This document shows positions 51,986-62,470 of a stretch of DNA of 64,000 nt, piece after piece. The notes beneath the pieces were generated by a model, which worked only from the letters and a program-made list of their open reading frames with translations, did not search any database and was not told where the DNA came from. The number at the start of each line of letters is the position of its first letter. Position 1 is the stretch's first letter. This stretch comes from Pantoea agglomerans (GTDB lineage: Bacteria > Pseudomonadota > Gammaproteobacteria > Enterobacterales > Enterobacteriaceae). A program made the translations under genes and the position numbers. The DNA lies in NCBI RefSeq assembly GCF_021397715.1, contig NZ_CP090207.1, positions 682,001 through 746,000 on the forward strand, given 5' to 3'.

Positions 51986-52723
51986 ATGTTACTGATACTG
52001 CGTACCATTATCGTGGTAATTTATTCGATATTAGTCTCTGTGTTTGGCTGTATCTGGTGTCTTTTTTCACCGCGCAATCCGCGCCACGTCGCCACTTTTG
52101 GCCGCCTGTTCGGTAAATTGTCGACGGTATTAGGGCTTAAAGTAGAGTTGCGCCGTCCGGAAGGGGCTGACAACTACGGCAATGCGATCTATATCGCTAA
52201 TCACCAGAACAACTACGACATGGTGACCGCCGCTAAAATCGTGCAGCCAACCACGGTGACGGTCGGCAAAAAGAGCCTGTTGTGGGTACCGTTTTTTGGT
52301 CTGCTCTACTGGCTGACCGGTAATCTGTTGATTGATCGGGATAACCGCGCCAAAGCACACGGCACCATCGGCCAGCTGGTCGATCAGTTCAACCGTAAGC
52401 GCATCTCGTTCTGGATGTTCCCGGAAGGCACGCGCAGCCGCGGTCGCGGTTTAATGCCGTTTAAAACCGGCGCATTTCACGCCGCCGTGGCGGCCGGTGT
52501 GCCGATTATCCCAATTGTGGTCTCCAATACGCACGACAAGATCAAACTGAATCGCTGGAACAATGGGCTGGTGATCGTTGAGATGCTGCCTCCGGTTGAT
52601 GTGAAAGCGTTTGAATCTTCCTCGGTGCGTAAGCTGGCAACCCACTGTCGTGAACTGATGGCGGCGAAGCTGGAAGAGCTTAACGCCGAAGTCGAAGCTC
52701 GCGAAAAAAGCGGTAAAATCTGA
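51986..52723 (+). CDS. plsC: 1-acyl-sn-glycerol-3-phosphate acyltransferase
   Basis: 245 residues. An N-terminal membrane segment is followed by the acyltransferase motifs NHQNNYDM (NHxxxxD, residue ~72), FPEGTRSRG (~145) and VPIIPIVVSN. It adds the second acyl chain to make phosphatidic acid. It follows parC by 45 bases and precedes ftsP, as in E. coli. Confidence 0.97.
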   Translation: MLLILRTIIVVIYSILVSVFGCIWCLFSPRNPRHVATFGRLFGKLSTVLGLKVELRRPEGADNYGNAIYIANHQNNYDMVTAAKIVQPTTVTVGKKSLLWVPFFGLLYWLTGNLLIDRDNRAKAHGTIGQLVDQFNRKRISFWMFPEGTRSRGRGLMPFKTGAFHAAVAAGVPIIPIVVSNTHDKIKLNRWNNGLVIVEMLPPVDVKAFESSSVRKLATHCRELMAAKLEELNAEVEAREKSGKI

Positions 52724-52866
52724 CCGGCGATTGCATCGCCGAACCAGCCTGCAGGGATGCCGCACGGTGAGGGGCTTAACGGCTCGCCGTAAAAGCAGCA
52801 CAGCACATAACAGCAATAAAAACAGGGTTGGCGCGTCAGCGCCACGCGTAAAAGGTCAGAAGTTTT

Positions 52867-54297
52867 ATGTCTTTCAGCAGACGTCAGTTCATCCAGCTTT
52901 CTGCTGGAGTGGCGCTTAGCGCCGGTATTATGCCTCATGCGGCTCGTGCCGCGTCCGCCGCCAATGGTGATACGCCACTGCCGATTCCGCCGTTACTGGA
53001 ATCCCGTCGCGGTCAGCCGCTGTTTTTGACCATGCAGCGCAGTCACTGGGCATTCAACGGTGATAATAACAAGGTTCCGGTATGGGGCATTAACGGCCTC
53101 TATCTCGGGCCGACGGTGCGCGTCTACAGCGGCGACGACGTGAAACTGATCTACAGCAACCGCCTCAATGAGCCGGTGTCGATGACCATCAGCGGCCTGC
53201 AGCTTCCTGGCGCACTGATGGGTGGCGCACCGCGCATGATGTCAGCCGGCGTCGACTGGGCGCCGGTACTGCCGATTCGTCAGGCGGCCTCGACCTGCTG
53301 GTATCACGCCAATACGCCAAACCGCATGGCGCCGCATATCTACAACGGGCTGGCGGGGATGTGGCTGATTGAGGACGATATCAGCAAGCAACTGCCATTG
53401 CCGAAACACTACGGCGTTGACGACTTTCCAATCATCATTCAGGACAAGCGGCTCGATAACTTTGCCACGCCGGTTTACGACCCGCCGCAGGATGGCGGCT
53501 TTCTCGGCGACACGCTGCTGGTGAATGGCGTGCGAAATCCTTTTGTCGAGGTTTCCCGCGGCTGGGTGCGTCTGCGTCTGCTGAACGCCTCGAATGCGCG
53601 CCGCTATGAGATGGTGCTGAGCGATAACCGGCCATTTATGGTGATTGCCAGCGATCAGGGCTTTCTGTCCGCGCCGGTCGCGGTACAGCGCCTGTCACTG
53701 GCTCCGGGTGAACGACGCGAGGTGCTGGTCGATATGTCACAGGGCGATGAGGTATCGATTACCGCCGGCACCGCGGCGGGCATTATGGATCGGCTGCGCG
53801 GCTTCTTTGAGCCGTCATCGATCCTGACCTCGACCCTGATCCTCACTTTACGCCCCACCGGGCTGCTGCCGCTGGTCACCGATAATCTGCCCATGCGACT
53901 GCTGGCCGATCAGATTCTGGATGGCGTGGCGGTGCGCACGCGTGAGTTCCGGATTGGCGACAGTATGCCGGGCATCAACGGCGCCATCTGGGACATGAAC
54001 CGTATTGATACCACCGCGCAGCAGGGCACCTTTGAGCGCTGGATTCTGCATGCCGATCGGCCACAGGCGCTGCATATTCAGGGTGTGATGTTCCTGATTA
54101 AGAGCGTCAACGGCGCGCAACCGATGGGCGAAGATCGCGGCTGGAAAGATACGGTCTGGGTTGATGGTGATGTGGAACTGATGGTCAGCTTCCCGCAGAG
54201 TTCGTCAGATCACTTCCCATTTGTCTATTACAGCCAGACGCTGGAGCTGGCGGATCGCGGAACTGCCGGTCAGCTGGTGGTGCAGCCAACGCAGTAA
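52867..54297 (+). CDS. ftsP: Cell division protein FtsP (SufI), multicopper-oxidase-like
   Basis: 476 residues. The Tat signal is clear (SRRQFIQLSAGVALSAG, cleaved after ARAA), so it is exported folded. Three cupredoxin domains follow. The copper-binding His clusters of true multicopper oxidases are mostly missing, as in E. coli FtsP, which stabilises the divisome under stress and binds no copper. Confidence 0.96.
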   Translation: MSFSRRQFIQLSAGVALSAGIMPHAARAASAANGDTPLPIPPLLESRRGQPLFLTMQRSHWAFNGDNNKVPVWGINGLYLGPTVRVYSGDDVKLIYSNRLNEPVSMTISGLQLPGALMGGAPRMMSAGVDWAPVLPIRQAASTCWYHANTPNRMAPHIYNGLAGMWLIEDDISKQLPLPKHYGVDDFPIIIQDKRLDNFATPVYDPPQDGGFLGDTLLVNGVRNPFVEVSRGWVRLRLLNASNARRYEMVLSDNRPFMVIASDQGFLSAPVAVQRLSLAPGERREVLVDMSQGDEVSITAGTAAGIMDRLRGFFEPSSILTSTLILTLRPTGLLPLVTDNLPMRLLADQILDGVAVRTREFRIGDSMPGINGAIWDMNRIDTTAQQGTFERWILHADRPQALHIQGVMFLIKSVNGAQPMGEDRGWKDTVWVDGDVELMVSFPQSSSDHFPFVYYSQTLELADRGTAGQLVVQPTQ

Positions 54298-54313
54298 GCC
54301 GTACGGCGTAACG

Positions 54314-54344
54314 AAAAAGGGCAACGTCACGTTGCCCTTTTTTT
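54314..54344. terminator. Bidirectional terminator between ftsP and dkgA
   Basis: AAAGGGCAACG-TCA-CGTTGCCCTTT with flanking A and T runs. Confidence 0.9.
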
Positions 54345-54398
54345 AGTGCGACAACAGCAATGAACCGCGTCACGCCGCGCCGCAAACGGGTTCACCGC

Positions 54399-55226
54399 TT
54401 AGCCGTTAAAGGTTTCCGGGTCCGGCCCCAGACGGTTGCCGCTATCCAGCTTAGTAATATCACTCACTTCATGCTTATCCAGCCGGAAATCGAACACCTT
54501 AAAGTTCTCTTCGATACGTGCAGGCGTGACCGACTTCGGAATCACCACCAGCCCGCTGTCCAGATGCCAGCGAATGACGATCTGCGCCGGGGTTTTGCCA
54601 TATTTCTTCGCCAGCGATTTAATCACCTCCTGATCAAATACGCCTTTACCGCCCTGCGCCAGCGGGCTCCAGGATTCCGTCTGAATCTGGTGCATCGCAT
54701 TCCACGCATGTAGCGTGCGCTGTTGCAGCATCGGATGCAGCTCGATCTGGTTGACGACCGGCGTCACACCCGTCTCATCCAGCAGGCGCTTGAGGTGGGA
54801 TTCATGGAAGTTACAGACGCCGATACTTTTGGTCAGCCCCTGCTGCTGTAGCTCGATCATTTTCTTCCAGGCATCAACATAGTGATCTTTTTCCGGGCAC
54901 GGCCAGTGCATCAGATAAAGGTCAACCTGCTCCAGTTGCAGCTTCTGCAGGCTGGTTTCCATCGCCTGCTGAACGTTCTGCTGATCGTCATTCCACAGCT
55001 TGGTGGTGACGAAAATCTCGTCGCGCGGCACGTCGGTTTCCTGCAGCGCCTGACCAATCGCTTCCTCGTTCTTGTAAGCGGCGGCGGTATCAATGGAGCG
55101 ATAGCCGACCTGTAAGGCTTTCAGAACCGCCTGGCGCGCTTCGTCGATACTGGCCTGCCACACGCCCAGTCCCAGTTGCGGCATCATATTGCCATCGTGC
55201 AGTTTGATAATGGGTTGGTCTGCCAT
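54399..55226 (-). CDS. dkgA: 2,5-diketo-D-gluconate reductase A / methylglyoxal reductase (aldo-keto reductase)
   Basis: 275 residues, AKR5-type. Catalytic tetrad seen as Asp in IDTAAAYKNE, Tyr of the same segment, Lys in FVTTKLWND and His in LYLMHWPCPE. NADPH-binding motif VIPKSVTPARIEENF near the C-terminus. It reduces 2,5-diketogluconate, methylglyoxal and other aldehydes. In E. coli it follows yqhD under YqhC control; here it is directly divergent from yqhC and yqhD is absent. Confidence 0.93.
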   Translation of the reverse strand: MADQPIIKLHDGNMMPQLGLGVWQASIDEARQAVLKALQVGYRSIDTAAAYKNEEAIGQALQETDVPRDEIFVTTKLWNDDQQNVQQAMETSLQKLQLEQVDLYLMHWPCPEKDHYVDAWKKMIELQQQGLTKSIGVCNFHESHLKRLLDETGVTPVVNQIELHPMLQQRTLHAWNAMHQIQTESWSPLAQGGKGVFDQEVIKSLAKKYGKTPAQIVIRWHLDSGLVVIPKSVTPARIEENFKVFDFRLDKHEVSDITKLDSGNRLGPDPETFNG

Positions 55227-55430
55227 AGTTGCTCCTTTCCGTTGCAGTTAACCAGTGAGATTTCACTGTGCTTAAGTCTAGCCAACAATTCACAGCCTGC
55301 CTGTCGGGCTGAGCGTGCGCAACAGCAACACACTGCCCAATCCGGCAAACTTCTTGCCTGATTCTCCAATTCGCTGGCGGTTCAGGCAGTGTCGCGGCAC
55401 ACTGACTTTTTATCCTGATAAGGAGTCTGA

Positions 55431-56339
55431 ATGGCGCACGATGCCCTGTGTCACCGCCTGGCGCAGCAGGTGGTGACCTTAATGACCCACGGTCGCGATC
55501 GTCTCTGTCCGGTCAGTCATGTTTCGCTGATTTATGCTAATCAGTATCGTCCGCGCACGCCGATGATGTATCAGCCCGGCATTGTGATCCTGTTTCAGGG
55601 CAGCAAAACCGGCTATCTCGGCAGCACGGTGTTCCAGTACGACGCCAGCAAGTACCTGATGCTCACGGTGCCGCTGCCGGTGGAGTGCGAAACCTGGGCC
55701 TCGCCAGAGGTGCCGATCGCCGGTTTATGCCTGAATGTCGATACCGCCAGCCTGCAGGATTTGCTGATTGAGATCGGTGACGATGATCAGTTTCAGCCGC
55801 AGCCGCTGACCTCCGGCATCCACTCGGCGTGGCTGACAGAACCGATGCTCTGCGCGGCGGAACGGCTACTGGATGTGATGACGCAGCCGCGCGATGCCCG
55901 CGTGCTGGGGCCGCATATCGTGCGTGAGATTATCTATTATGTGCTGACCGGCCCGCTGGGCGGGGCGCTGTTGTCGCTGGTGAGTCGCCAGACCCAGTTC
56001 AGCCAGATTGCGCGTGCGCTGCGGCGCATTGAAAATCACTTTGCCGACAATCTCAGCGTTGACGCGCTGGCGGCGGAGGTGAACATGAGCGTCTCGGCGT
56101 TCCACCACAACTTTAAAGCGGTGACCCAGACGTCACCGTTGCAGTATCTCAAGCGTTATCGTCTGCACCAGGCACGGTTACTGATGCTGCATGATGGACT
56201 GAAAGCGAGTGCAGCGGCGGTGCGGGTTGGCTATGAAAGCCCGTCGCAGTTTTCGCGCGAGTTTAAGCGCTATTTTGGCGTGACGCCGGGCGAAGAGGTG
56301 AGTCGGGTGCGGCAGACGGTGGCAGACCCGTCCGCCTGA
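55431..56339 (+). CDS. yqhC: AraC-family regulator YqhC
   Basis: 302 residues: an N-terminal cupin-like sensing part with CNVD-type context ([10 protein letters not shown] near residue 103), then two helix-turn-helix motifs ([23 protein letters not shown] and [23 protein letters not shown], residues ~205-285). The E. coli homologue senses aldehydes and activates yqhD-dkgA. Here the divergent dkgA is the expected target; the 204-base gap between them should hold its binding site. Confidence 0.9.
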   Translation: MAHDALCHRLAQQVVTLMTHGRDRLCPVSHVSLIYANQYRPRTPMMYQPGIVILFQGSKTGYLGSTVFQYDASKYLMLTVPLPVECETWASPEVPIAGLCLNVDTASLQDLLIEIGDDDQFQPQPLTSGIHSAWLTEPMLCAAERLLDVMTQPRDARVLGPHIVREIIYYVLTGPLGGALLSLVSRQTQFSQIARALRRIENHFADNLSVDALAAEVNMSVSAFHHNFKAVTQTSPLQYLKRYRLHQARLLMLHDGLKASAAAVRVGYESPSQFSREFKRYFGVTPGEEVSRVRQTVADPSA

Positions 56340-56367
56340 CAGGCGGCGGGTCATCACCAGAATGGCG

Positions 56368-57030
56368 TCAGGCCTGCTTCTGCCGACGTTTTTTCCAGAT
56401 CACAATAATGCTGCCGAACAGGCCGAGAAACAGCAAGACCATCGGCAGCACCATCAGAATCGCCATCACCTGATCTTCATGACGTTTGATAAAGGGTACC
56501 TGGCTGATACCATAGCCAAACGCCACCACGATGCCGACCCAGAGCACACCGCTCAGCCAGTTAAACAGCTGAAAGCGGCCATTCTGTAAACCGGCAATGC
56601 CCGCCATGGTCGGCAGGATGGTGCGGATAAAGGCGAGAAAACGACCCACCAGCAGCGCCATCAGGCCATGACGGTTAAACATATTCCAGGCGCGCTGATG
56701 ATATTGCGCCGGCAGATGCATCAGCCAACTTTTCACCAGCCGGGTATTGCCCAGCCAGCGCCCCTGCAGATAACTCAGCCAGCAGCCGAGACTGGCGGCC
56801 GTGGTGAGGATCACCATCGTCGGTATGAAATCCATCACGCCTTTAGCGACCATCGCGCCCGCCAGCAGCAGCAGGCTGTCGCCCGGCAGGAAAGAAGCGG
56901 GTAACAGCCCGTTTTCCAGAAACAGCGTCAGGAACATTACGCCATACACCACCCACACTACATCCGGATTTGCCAGCGCGGCAAAGTCCTGATGCCAGAG
57001 CGCGTGGACAATCTCGTGTAAAACACCCAT
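56368..57030 (-). CDS. yghB: DedA-family inner-membrane protein YghB
   Basis: 220 residues with four to five membrane segments. Family motifs [15 protein letters not shown] (residue ~48) and [18 protein letters not shown] (~128-145) are present. The E. coli protein, with YqjA, supports division, proton-motive-force homeostasis and lipid-carrier or phospholipid flipping. It lies between yqhC and metC as in E. coli. Confidence 0.94.
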   Translation of the reverse strand: MGVLHEIVHALWHQDFAALANPDVVWVVYGVMFLTLFLENGLLPASFLPGDSLLLLAGAMVAKGVMDFIPTMVILTTAASLGCWLSYLQGRWLGNTRLVKSWLMHLPAQYHQRAWNMFNRHGLMALLVGRFLAFIRTILPTMAGIAGLQNGRFQLFNWLSGVLWVGIVVAFGYGISQVPFIKRHEDQVMAILMVLPMVLLFLGLFGSIIVIWKKRRQKQA

Positions 57031-57237
57031 TAGCTATTCCATCACGTCACAAGGAAAACCCGCCTTATCAGGCTGCCGCGAGAGTGACAGGCTGAGCCTG
57101 CCTGGTCTGCAGGGGCTCAGCGCTTCACGCTCGGCCTGGTGCCTGAACGGTCCGGGATAAATTTTAACAATAATCAGGCCGCAGCCCGGCAATCTCTGCT
57201 GGCGGCGACCACCACGTTTATCTTCTGTTTAGCTTAC

Positions 57238-58428
57238 TCAGCGCATCAGGCGCGCAAAACCCGCCTCAAGGTCGGCGAGCAGATCCTCAACGTGCTCCAG
57301 ACCAATATGCAGCCGCACCAGCGTACCCGTGAAATCGACCCCGCCGGCTGGGCGAATCGCGGCCAGTTCTTCCGGCTGATTCGCCAGGATCAACGACTCA
57401 TAGCCGCCCCACGAGTAGGCCATGCTGAAATGATGGAAGTGATCGAGGTATTCCGCCAGCTGCGCCGGGCTGAGTTTCTGGTGCAGAATAAAGGAGAACA
57501 GCCCGCTGCTGCCGTTAAAATCGCGCTGCCAGAAAGCGTGGCCCTTACTTTGCGCCAGCGCCGGATGGTTAACCCGGGCCACTTCCGGCCGGGCCGCCAG
57601 CCACTCAGCCACCTGCAGCGCGCTCTCTTCATGCTGACGCAGCCGGGTGCCGAGCGTGCGTAATCCCCGGCTCGCCATGTAGGCGGTATCCGCATCGACC
57701 ATCTGGCCCATCAGATAGGAGTTCTCGCGCAGTTGATCGATGCAGCGCGCGTTGGCGACCGCGGTGCCGATCATCGCGTCACTGTGGCCAATCAGATATT
57801 TGGTTCCGGCCTGAATCGAAATATCGATCCCATGTGCCAGCGCGTTGAACAGAATACCGGCGGCCCAGGTATTATCGATCATGATAATTGCGTCGGGGGC
57901 TTTAGCCCGCACCGCCGCCACAATGGCCGGGATATCCTGCACTTCCATGGTGATTGAAGCGGGTGATTCCAGAAAGACCACCCGGGTGTTGGGCTGGATC
58001 AGCGCCCCGATTTCGCTGCCGATACAGTGATCGAACCAGCCAATCGAGACCTGCATCTTTTGCAGAATTTTGTGGCAGAAGTCCTGAGTCGGCTCATACA
58101 CCGCGCCGCTCATCAGTACGTGGTCGCCCGCCGCGACAAACGCCAGAATCGCATTAGCCACTGCCGCGGCGCCGCACGGATAGAGCACGCAACCGGCGCC
58201 GCCTTCCAGTTCGGTCATTGCGTCCTGCAGCGCAAAGTGGGTCAGGGTACCGCGGCGACCATAAAACAGTTCACCTTTTGCCCGACCGGCGGTGGCGCGT
58301 TTTTTGTCTGCTACGCTGTCAAAAACCAGTGAGGAGGCACGCTGAATTACGCTATTCACCGAGCCCTGGGTATAACGTTTGCTGCGTCCTGCGCTGACGA
58401 GGGTGGTATCAATTTTTTTGGTGCTCAT
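57238..58428 (-). CDS. metC: Cystathionine beta-lyase
   Basis: 396 residues, PLP-dependent fold type I. It matches E. coli MetC throughout: [32 protein letters not shown], the PLP Lys in [14 protein letters not shown] and the C-terminal [16 protein letters not shown]. It makes homocysteine from cystathionine in methionine synthesis. In E. coli it is divergent from exbB; here three TRAP transporter genes lie between. Confidence 0.97.
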   Translation of the reverse strand: MSTKKIDTTLVSAGRSKRYTQGSVNSVIQRASSLVFDSVADKKRATAGRAKGELFYGRRGTLTHFALQDAMTELEGGAGCVLYPCGAAAVANAILAFVAAGDHVLMSGAVYEPTQDFCHKILQKMQVSIGWFDHCIGSEIGALIQPNTRVVFLESPASITMEVQDIPAIVAAVRAKAPDAIIMIDNTWAAGILFNALAHGIDISIQAGTKYLIGHSDAMIGTAVANARCIDQLRENSYLMGQMVDADTAYMASRGLRTLGTRLRQHEESALQVAEWLAARPEVARVNHPALAQSKGHAFWQRDFNGSSGLFSFILHQKLSPAQLAEYLDHFHHFSMAYSWGGYESLILANQPEELAAIRPAGGVDFTGTLVRLHIGLEHVEDLLADLEAGFARLMR

Positions 58429-58563
58429 GAGTCGCCTTTGCCGCTTCTGCCTGAGCCTTCACGTTAGCACGAAAAGGCCGGCAGGGTTGAGACTCAATGG
58501 CGATTATCAGAGTGCGTCGCAGGATAAAAATCGGGTCCGCAGGCGAACCCGATTTTGCGGGTG

Positions 58564-59850
58564 CTACATGACGCCCATCAGACGCGGTAACCAGAGTGAA
58601 ATCGCCGGAATATAGGTAATCAGCATCAGCACGATGAACAACATGCCGTAAAACGGCAGCATGGCACTGACCACCTGCTCAATTTTCTGCTTACTCACCG
58701 CACTGGCGACAAACAGCACCGTGCCGACCGGCGGCGTAATCAGGCCGATGCCGAGGTTGGTCAGCATGATCATCCCGAAATGAACCGGATCGATTCCCAG
58801 CGAAGTCGCGACCGGCAGCAGCACCGGCGTCAGGATCAGAATCAGCGGAGCCATATCCATCAGCGTCCCCACCACCAGCAACAGAATGTTGATGCACATC
58901 AGAATCACATACTTGTTATCCGACAGACTGGTGAACGCCTCGGTAATCAGCGTCGGCAGTTGCATAAAGGTCATCACCGCGCCAAACCCGGCGGCGAAGG
59001 CGATCAACACCATCACGATGGTGACGGTTTTGATGGTGCGGAACAGCAGGATATGCAACTGGTTCCATTTGAAGTCACGATAGATAAACATGGTGACGAA
59101 GAAGGCCCAGATACAGGCGATCGCCGCCGACTCCGAGGCGGTGAAAATACCGGACAGAATCCCGCCCATGATAATGACGACGGTGAACAGCCCCCAGAAC
59201 GCATCGAAGAAAATCTTCAGCGCCTGACGAAACGGAATGCGATCGCCTTTCGGATAGCCGCGTTTCCGGGCAAAGCCGAGGCACATTATCATCAGGCAGC
59301 CGCCCAGCATCAGGCCCGGCAAAATTCCGGCGACAAACAGCGAAGAGATAGTGACCAGCCCGCCGGTCGCCAGTGAGTAGATCACCGAGTTATGGCTGGG
59401 TGGCGTCAGTACCGCCTGCACCGATCCGCTGGCGGTAACGGCGGCGGCGAAGTCGCGCGGATAGCCTTTCTCTTCCATCTGCGGAATCATCACCGAGCCG
59501 ATCGAGGCGGTATCCGCCACCGATGAGCCGGAAATGGCACCAAAGAAGGTGGAGGCGACAATGTTGACCAGCGATAAACCGCCGCGAATGAAGCCAACAA
59601 AGATGTAGGCAAAGTTAACCAGGCGGCGGGCGATGCCGCCTTCAGCCATGATCGCCCCGGCGAGAATAAAGAACGGAATGGTGAGTAGCGAAAATTTGTT
59701 AATGCCGTTGGTAATCTGAATCACCACCGCTTCCAGCGGCAGATCGATCCACCAGGCGCCGATAAACGCGCTCAGGCCGACCGCAAACGCCACCGGAAAA
59801 CCCACCAGCAGCAACACCAGCAAACTGCCTAATAAAATCAATGCGTCCAT
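58564..59850 (-). CDS. dctM: TRAP transporter large permease (DctM)
   Basis: 428 residues and about 12 membrane segments, starting MDALILLGSLLVLLLVGFPV at the ATG at 59850 (CGGAG upstream). Family sequences GAISGSSVADTASIGSVMIP and TPPSHNSVIYSLATGG are seen. With DctQ it forms the membrane part of a sodium-driven TRAP carrier. It overlaps no gene but follows dctQ by 13 bases. Confidence 0.95.
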   Translation of the reverse strand: MDALILLGSLLVLLLVGFPVAFAVGLSAFIGAWWIDLPLEAVVIQITNGINKFSLLTIPFFILAGAIMAEGGIARRLVNFAYIFVGFIRGGLSLVNIVASTFFGAISGSSVADTASIGSVMIPQMEEKGYPRDFAAAVTASGSVQAVLTPPSHNSVIYSLATGGLVTISSLFVAGILPGLMLGGCLMIMCLGFARKRGYPKGDRIPFRQALKIFFDAFWGLFTVVIIMGGILSGIFTASESAAIACIWAFFVTMFIYRDFKWNQLHILLFRTIKTVTIVMVLIAFAAGFGAVMTFMQLPTLITEAFTSLSDNKYVILMCINILLLVVGTLMDMAPLILILTPVLLPVATSLGIDPVHFGMIMLTNLGIGLITPPVGTVLFVASAVSKQKIEQVVSAMLPFYGMLFIVLMLITYIPAISLWLPRLMGVM

Positions 59851-59863
59851 CTTCTGCTCCGGA

Positions 59864-60370
59864 TTAGTGGGTGCCGCCCAGCGTGACAATCGGACGCTGG
59901 CTTTGATCGCCGGTCAGCAATCGCTCAACAACAAACAGCAGGGTAAAGATCGCGCCAATCGGGATCGGCAGATACATCTCGCCATAGGTTACGGCAGGCA
60001 GCGAGGCCAGCGACTGCACCCACATCGCTTCACACAGGCTATAGCTGGCCTGAAAGATCACCAGACAGGTAATGATCATCAGCAGATCGCAGACCCGCAG
60101 CAGCAGACGTTGCAGAGCGGGTGACAGGCGATCGGTCATCATGGAGACGCAGATGTGTGTTCCGGCGCGTAAGCCGACCGGCGCGCCAATAAAGGTAAAA
60201 ATAATCATGCAGATGATGGCAACCGGTTCCGGCCACGAGAGCGCGCCGTTCATCACGTAGCGGGCAAAAATCCCGATCGGGATCACCGTCACCATGATCA
60301 TCAATGCCACGGCGGCAACCAGCATGCACAGCAGATAGAGCCCATCCATCAGACGCGTATAAGCAGCCAT
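59864..60370 (-). CDS. dctQ: TRAP transporter small permease (DctQ)
   Basis: 168 residues with four membrane segments; the family segment RYVMNGALSWPEPVA lies near residue 38. An in-frame ATG at 60391 is an alternative start. It couples the substrate-binding protein to DctM. Middle gene of the operon. Confidence 0.92.
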   Translation of the reverse strand: MAAYTRLMDGLYLLCMLVAAVALMIMVTVIPIGIFARYVMNGALSWPEPVAIICMIIFTFIGAPVGLRAGTHICVSMMTDRLSPALQRLLLRVCDLLMIITCLVIFQASYSLCEAMWVQSLASLPAVTYGEMYLPIPIGAIFTLLFVVERLLTGDQSQRPIVTLGGTH

Positions 60371-60419
60371 AATTGATACCTGATTAAGCACGCCACACGG
60401 CAGTGTGGCGCGGGAAGGG

Positions 60420-61391
60420 TTATTTCACGTCAGCGATCCGGGTCATCAGATCCTGATATTTACCGCCAAACTGATCGCGCACCGGCTGGGTCGCCTTAAC
60501 GAAATAGTCACGGTCGGTTTGCTGGAAGGTGACGCCGCCGGCTTTCATCTTCGCAAGCGACTGTTCGGTATAGGTTGCCCAGAGCTGGCGCTCTTCATCC
60601 TGCGCCTCTTTACCCAGTTTCTTCAGCAGCGCCTGATCCTCAGGCTTGAGACGATCCCAGGCACGTTTCGAGAACAGGATCATTTCCGGCTGAATAAAGT
60701 GTCCGGTGAGGGTGTAATATTTCGCGACCGGCATATAGTTATGGGCGACGAAAGTCGGTGGATTATTTTCGGTTCCGTCAACCACGCCGGTCTGCATGGC
60801 GCTGAACACTTCGCTGACGCCCATCGCCACCGGATTGGCTCCCATCGCTTTCAGCGTAGCCAGCGAAATGGCGCTGTTCTGTACGCGGATCTTCATGCCT
60901 TTCAGATCTTCGGGCTTCGCCAGCGGTTTTTTGGTGATCATGTTGCGTTCACCGGCGTCGGTCCAGCCGAGAAACACCATTCGGGCGTTGGGATCTTTAT
61001 CGAATTTATCGGCGATCTCTTTACCGATCTCCCCATCCAGCACCTTGTGCATGTGGTCGACGTCGCGGAAAACATAGGGCAGCGTCAGCACGCTGGTTTC
61101 CGGCGCGATGCTGGTGACCGGCGCCAGCGACACGCGGATCATATCGATCGCGCCCAGTTGTACCTGTTGCAGAGTCTGATCTTCATCGCCCAGCACGCCA
61201 CCGGCATAGAGTTTCATCTCCAGCCGGCCGTCGGTGGCCTGTTTCAGTTTGTCACCCATGTGCTGCAGCGCCACCACTGTGGGGTAGCCAGCAGGCTGAA
61301 CTTCTGCCACTTTAATCACCTGTGCCGAGGCGGCGGCGCTCACCATCATTGCCGCCAGGGCACATGCCAGGCGTGTTTTGGTCATTCTCAT
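60420..61391 (-). CDS. dctP: TRAP transporter substrate-binding protein (DctP)
   Basis: 323 residues with a signal peptide cleaved after AAASA. The DctP signature GMKIRVQNS (Arg that binds the substrate carboxylate, near residue 170) and MGVSEVFSAMQTGVVDGTENNP are clear. It binds a carboxylated substrate, such as a C4-dicarboxylate, sugar acid or keto acid; sequence alone does not say which. First gene of the dctPQM operon, divergent from exbB. Confidence 0.93.
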   Translation of the reverse strand: MRMTKTRLACALAAMMVSAAASAQVIKVAEVQPAGYPTVVALQHMGDKLKQATDGRLEMKLYAGGVLGDEDQTLQQVQLGAIDMIRVSLAPVTSIAPETSVLTLPYVFRDVDHMHKVLDGEIGKEIADKFDKDPNARMVFLGWTDAGERNMITKKPLAKPEDLKGMKIRVQNSAISLATLKAMGANPVAMGVSEVFSAMQTGVVDGTENNPPTFVAHNYMPVAKYYTLTGHFIQPEMILFSKRAWDRLKPEDQALLKKLGKEAQDEERQLWATYTEQSLAKMKAGGVTFQQTDRDYFVKATQPVRDQFGGKYQDLMTRIADVK

Positions 61392-61638
61392 TATGTTGTC
61401 TCCAGCAGAGGAAGGGCGGCGCTCAGGAATCCGGCGTGTGTAGCAAGGGGCCGCGTGGAGCCAGCATAGTGAAAACGGGCGTCAGCGAAATGCGGCGATG
61501 CTGATTGAATGAATGCGATCACATTTTGAAACGTTGTTTTAATAAATTTTCACGCAGCATCACATTTTCGAAACATCCCCGTCGGCTGTCATAAATTGCC
61601 GTCATCGGCCTGCCGGGCAGGTTAGCGTTTGTAAATAC

Positions 61639-61657
61639 TAATGAGAACGACTATCAA
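61639..61657 (+). promoter_or_regulatory. Fur box of the exbBD operon
   Basis: The 19-bp site TAATGAGAACGACTATCAA matches the Fur consensus at most positions and lies just upstream of an extended -10 (TGCTATTAT, 61671-61679). Iron repression of TonB-system genes is well established. Confidence 0.75.
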
Positions 61658-61670
61658 TTCGCGGCTATTT

Positions 61671-61679
61671 TGCTATTAT
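61671..61679 (+). promoter_or_regulatory. Extended -10 promoter of exbB
   Basis: TGCTATTAT, 45 bases before the start codon and 14 bases after the Fur box, which would cover the -35 position. Confidence 0.6.
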
Positions 61680-61723
61680 TTGCGCTTGTTTCGCATCCCT
61701 GTAGATGAAGTTGGAGAAGCAGC

Positions 61724-62464
61724 GTGGTAGCCAGTGATTTGATGCAAACGGACCTCTCCGTTTGGGGCATGTATCAACATGCCGATATCGTGGTAAAGGT
61801 AGTGATGATTGGCCTGTTACTGGCTTCAGTTGTCACCTGGGCGATCTTCTTCGGCAAATATGCCGAACTGAGCGCCGCTAAACGTCGCCTGAAACGCGAG
61901 CAGCAGGCGCTGGGCGAAGCGCGTAACCTGAATGACGCCGCCCGTATTGCTCAGCAGTTCACCGGCCACAGCCATAGCGCCGTGTTGCTGAACGACGCAC
62001 AAAATGAGCTTGAGCTGTCAGCCGGGGTGGAAGACACCAACGGCATTAAAGATCGTACCAGCTTCCGTCTTGAGCGCCGCGTTGCCGCCTTCAGCCGCCA
62101 CGCTGGCCGGGGCAACGGCTTCCTGGCGACCATTGGTTCGGTCGCGCCGTTTATCGGCCTGTTCGGCACCGTGTGGGGCATCATGAACAGCTTTATCGGC
62201 ATCGCTAAAACCCAGACCACCAACCTTGCGGTTGTTGCACCTGGCATCGCGGAAGCGCTGCTGGCGACGGCGATTGGCCTGGTCGCTGCGATTCCGGCGG
62301 TGGTGATCTATAACGTCTTTGCCCGCATGATCGCCAATTACAAAGCCTCACTGGGTGATGTGGCGGCGCAGGTGCTGCTGTTACAGAGCCGTGATATCGA
62401 TCTGGGAAACGTCGCCGCTGACGTTCCGCGTCCTGCGGCGGCCCAGAAACTGCGCTTAGGGTAA
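61724..62464 (+). CDS. exbB: TonB-system energising protein ExbB
   Basis: 246 residues from a GTG start with TTGGAGA upstream. Three membrane segments: ~28-48, and the paired spans beginning GNGFLATIGSVAPFIGLFGTVWGIM and ending ATAIGLVAAIPAVVIYN. With ExbD it uses the proton gradient to power TonB-dependent import of siderophores and B12. exbD starts seven bases later. Confidence 0.97.
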   Translation: MVASDLMQTDLSVWGMYQHADIVVKVVMIGLLLASVVTWAIFFGKYAELSAAKRRLKREQQALGEARNLNDAARIAQQFTGHSHSAVLLNDAQNELELSAGVEDTNGIKDRTSFRLERRVAAFSRHAGRGNGFLATIGSVAPFIGLFGTVWGIMNSFIGIAKTQTTNLAVVAPGIAEALLATAIGLVAAIPAVVIYNVFARMIANYKASLGDVAAQVLLLQSRDIDLGNVAADVPRPAAAQKLRLG

Positions 62465-62470
62465 GCGATT

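Larger units (their letters stand above)
61392..61723. other. Divergent control region between dctP and exbB
   Basis: 332 bases with no gene. The left ~200 bases should hold the dctP promoter. The right part holds the Fur box and promoter of exbB. Confidence 0.6.
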
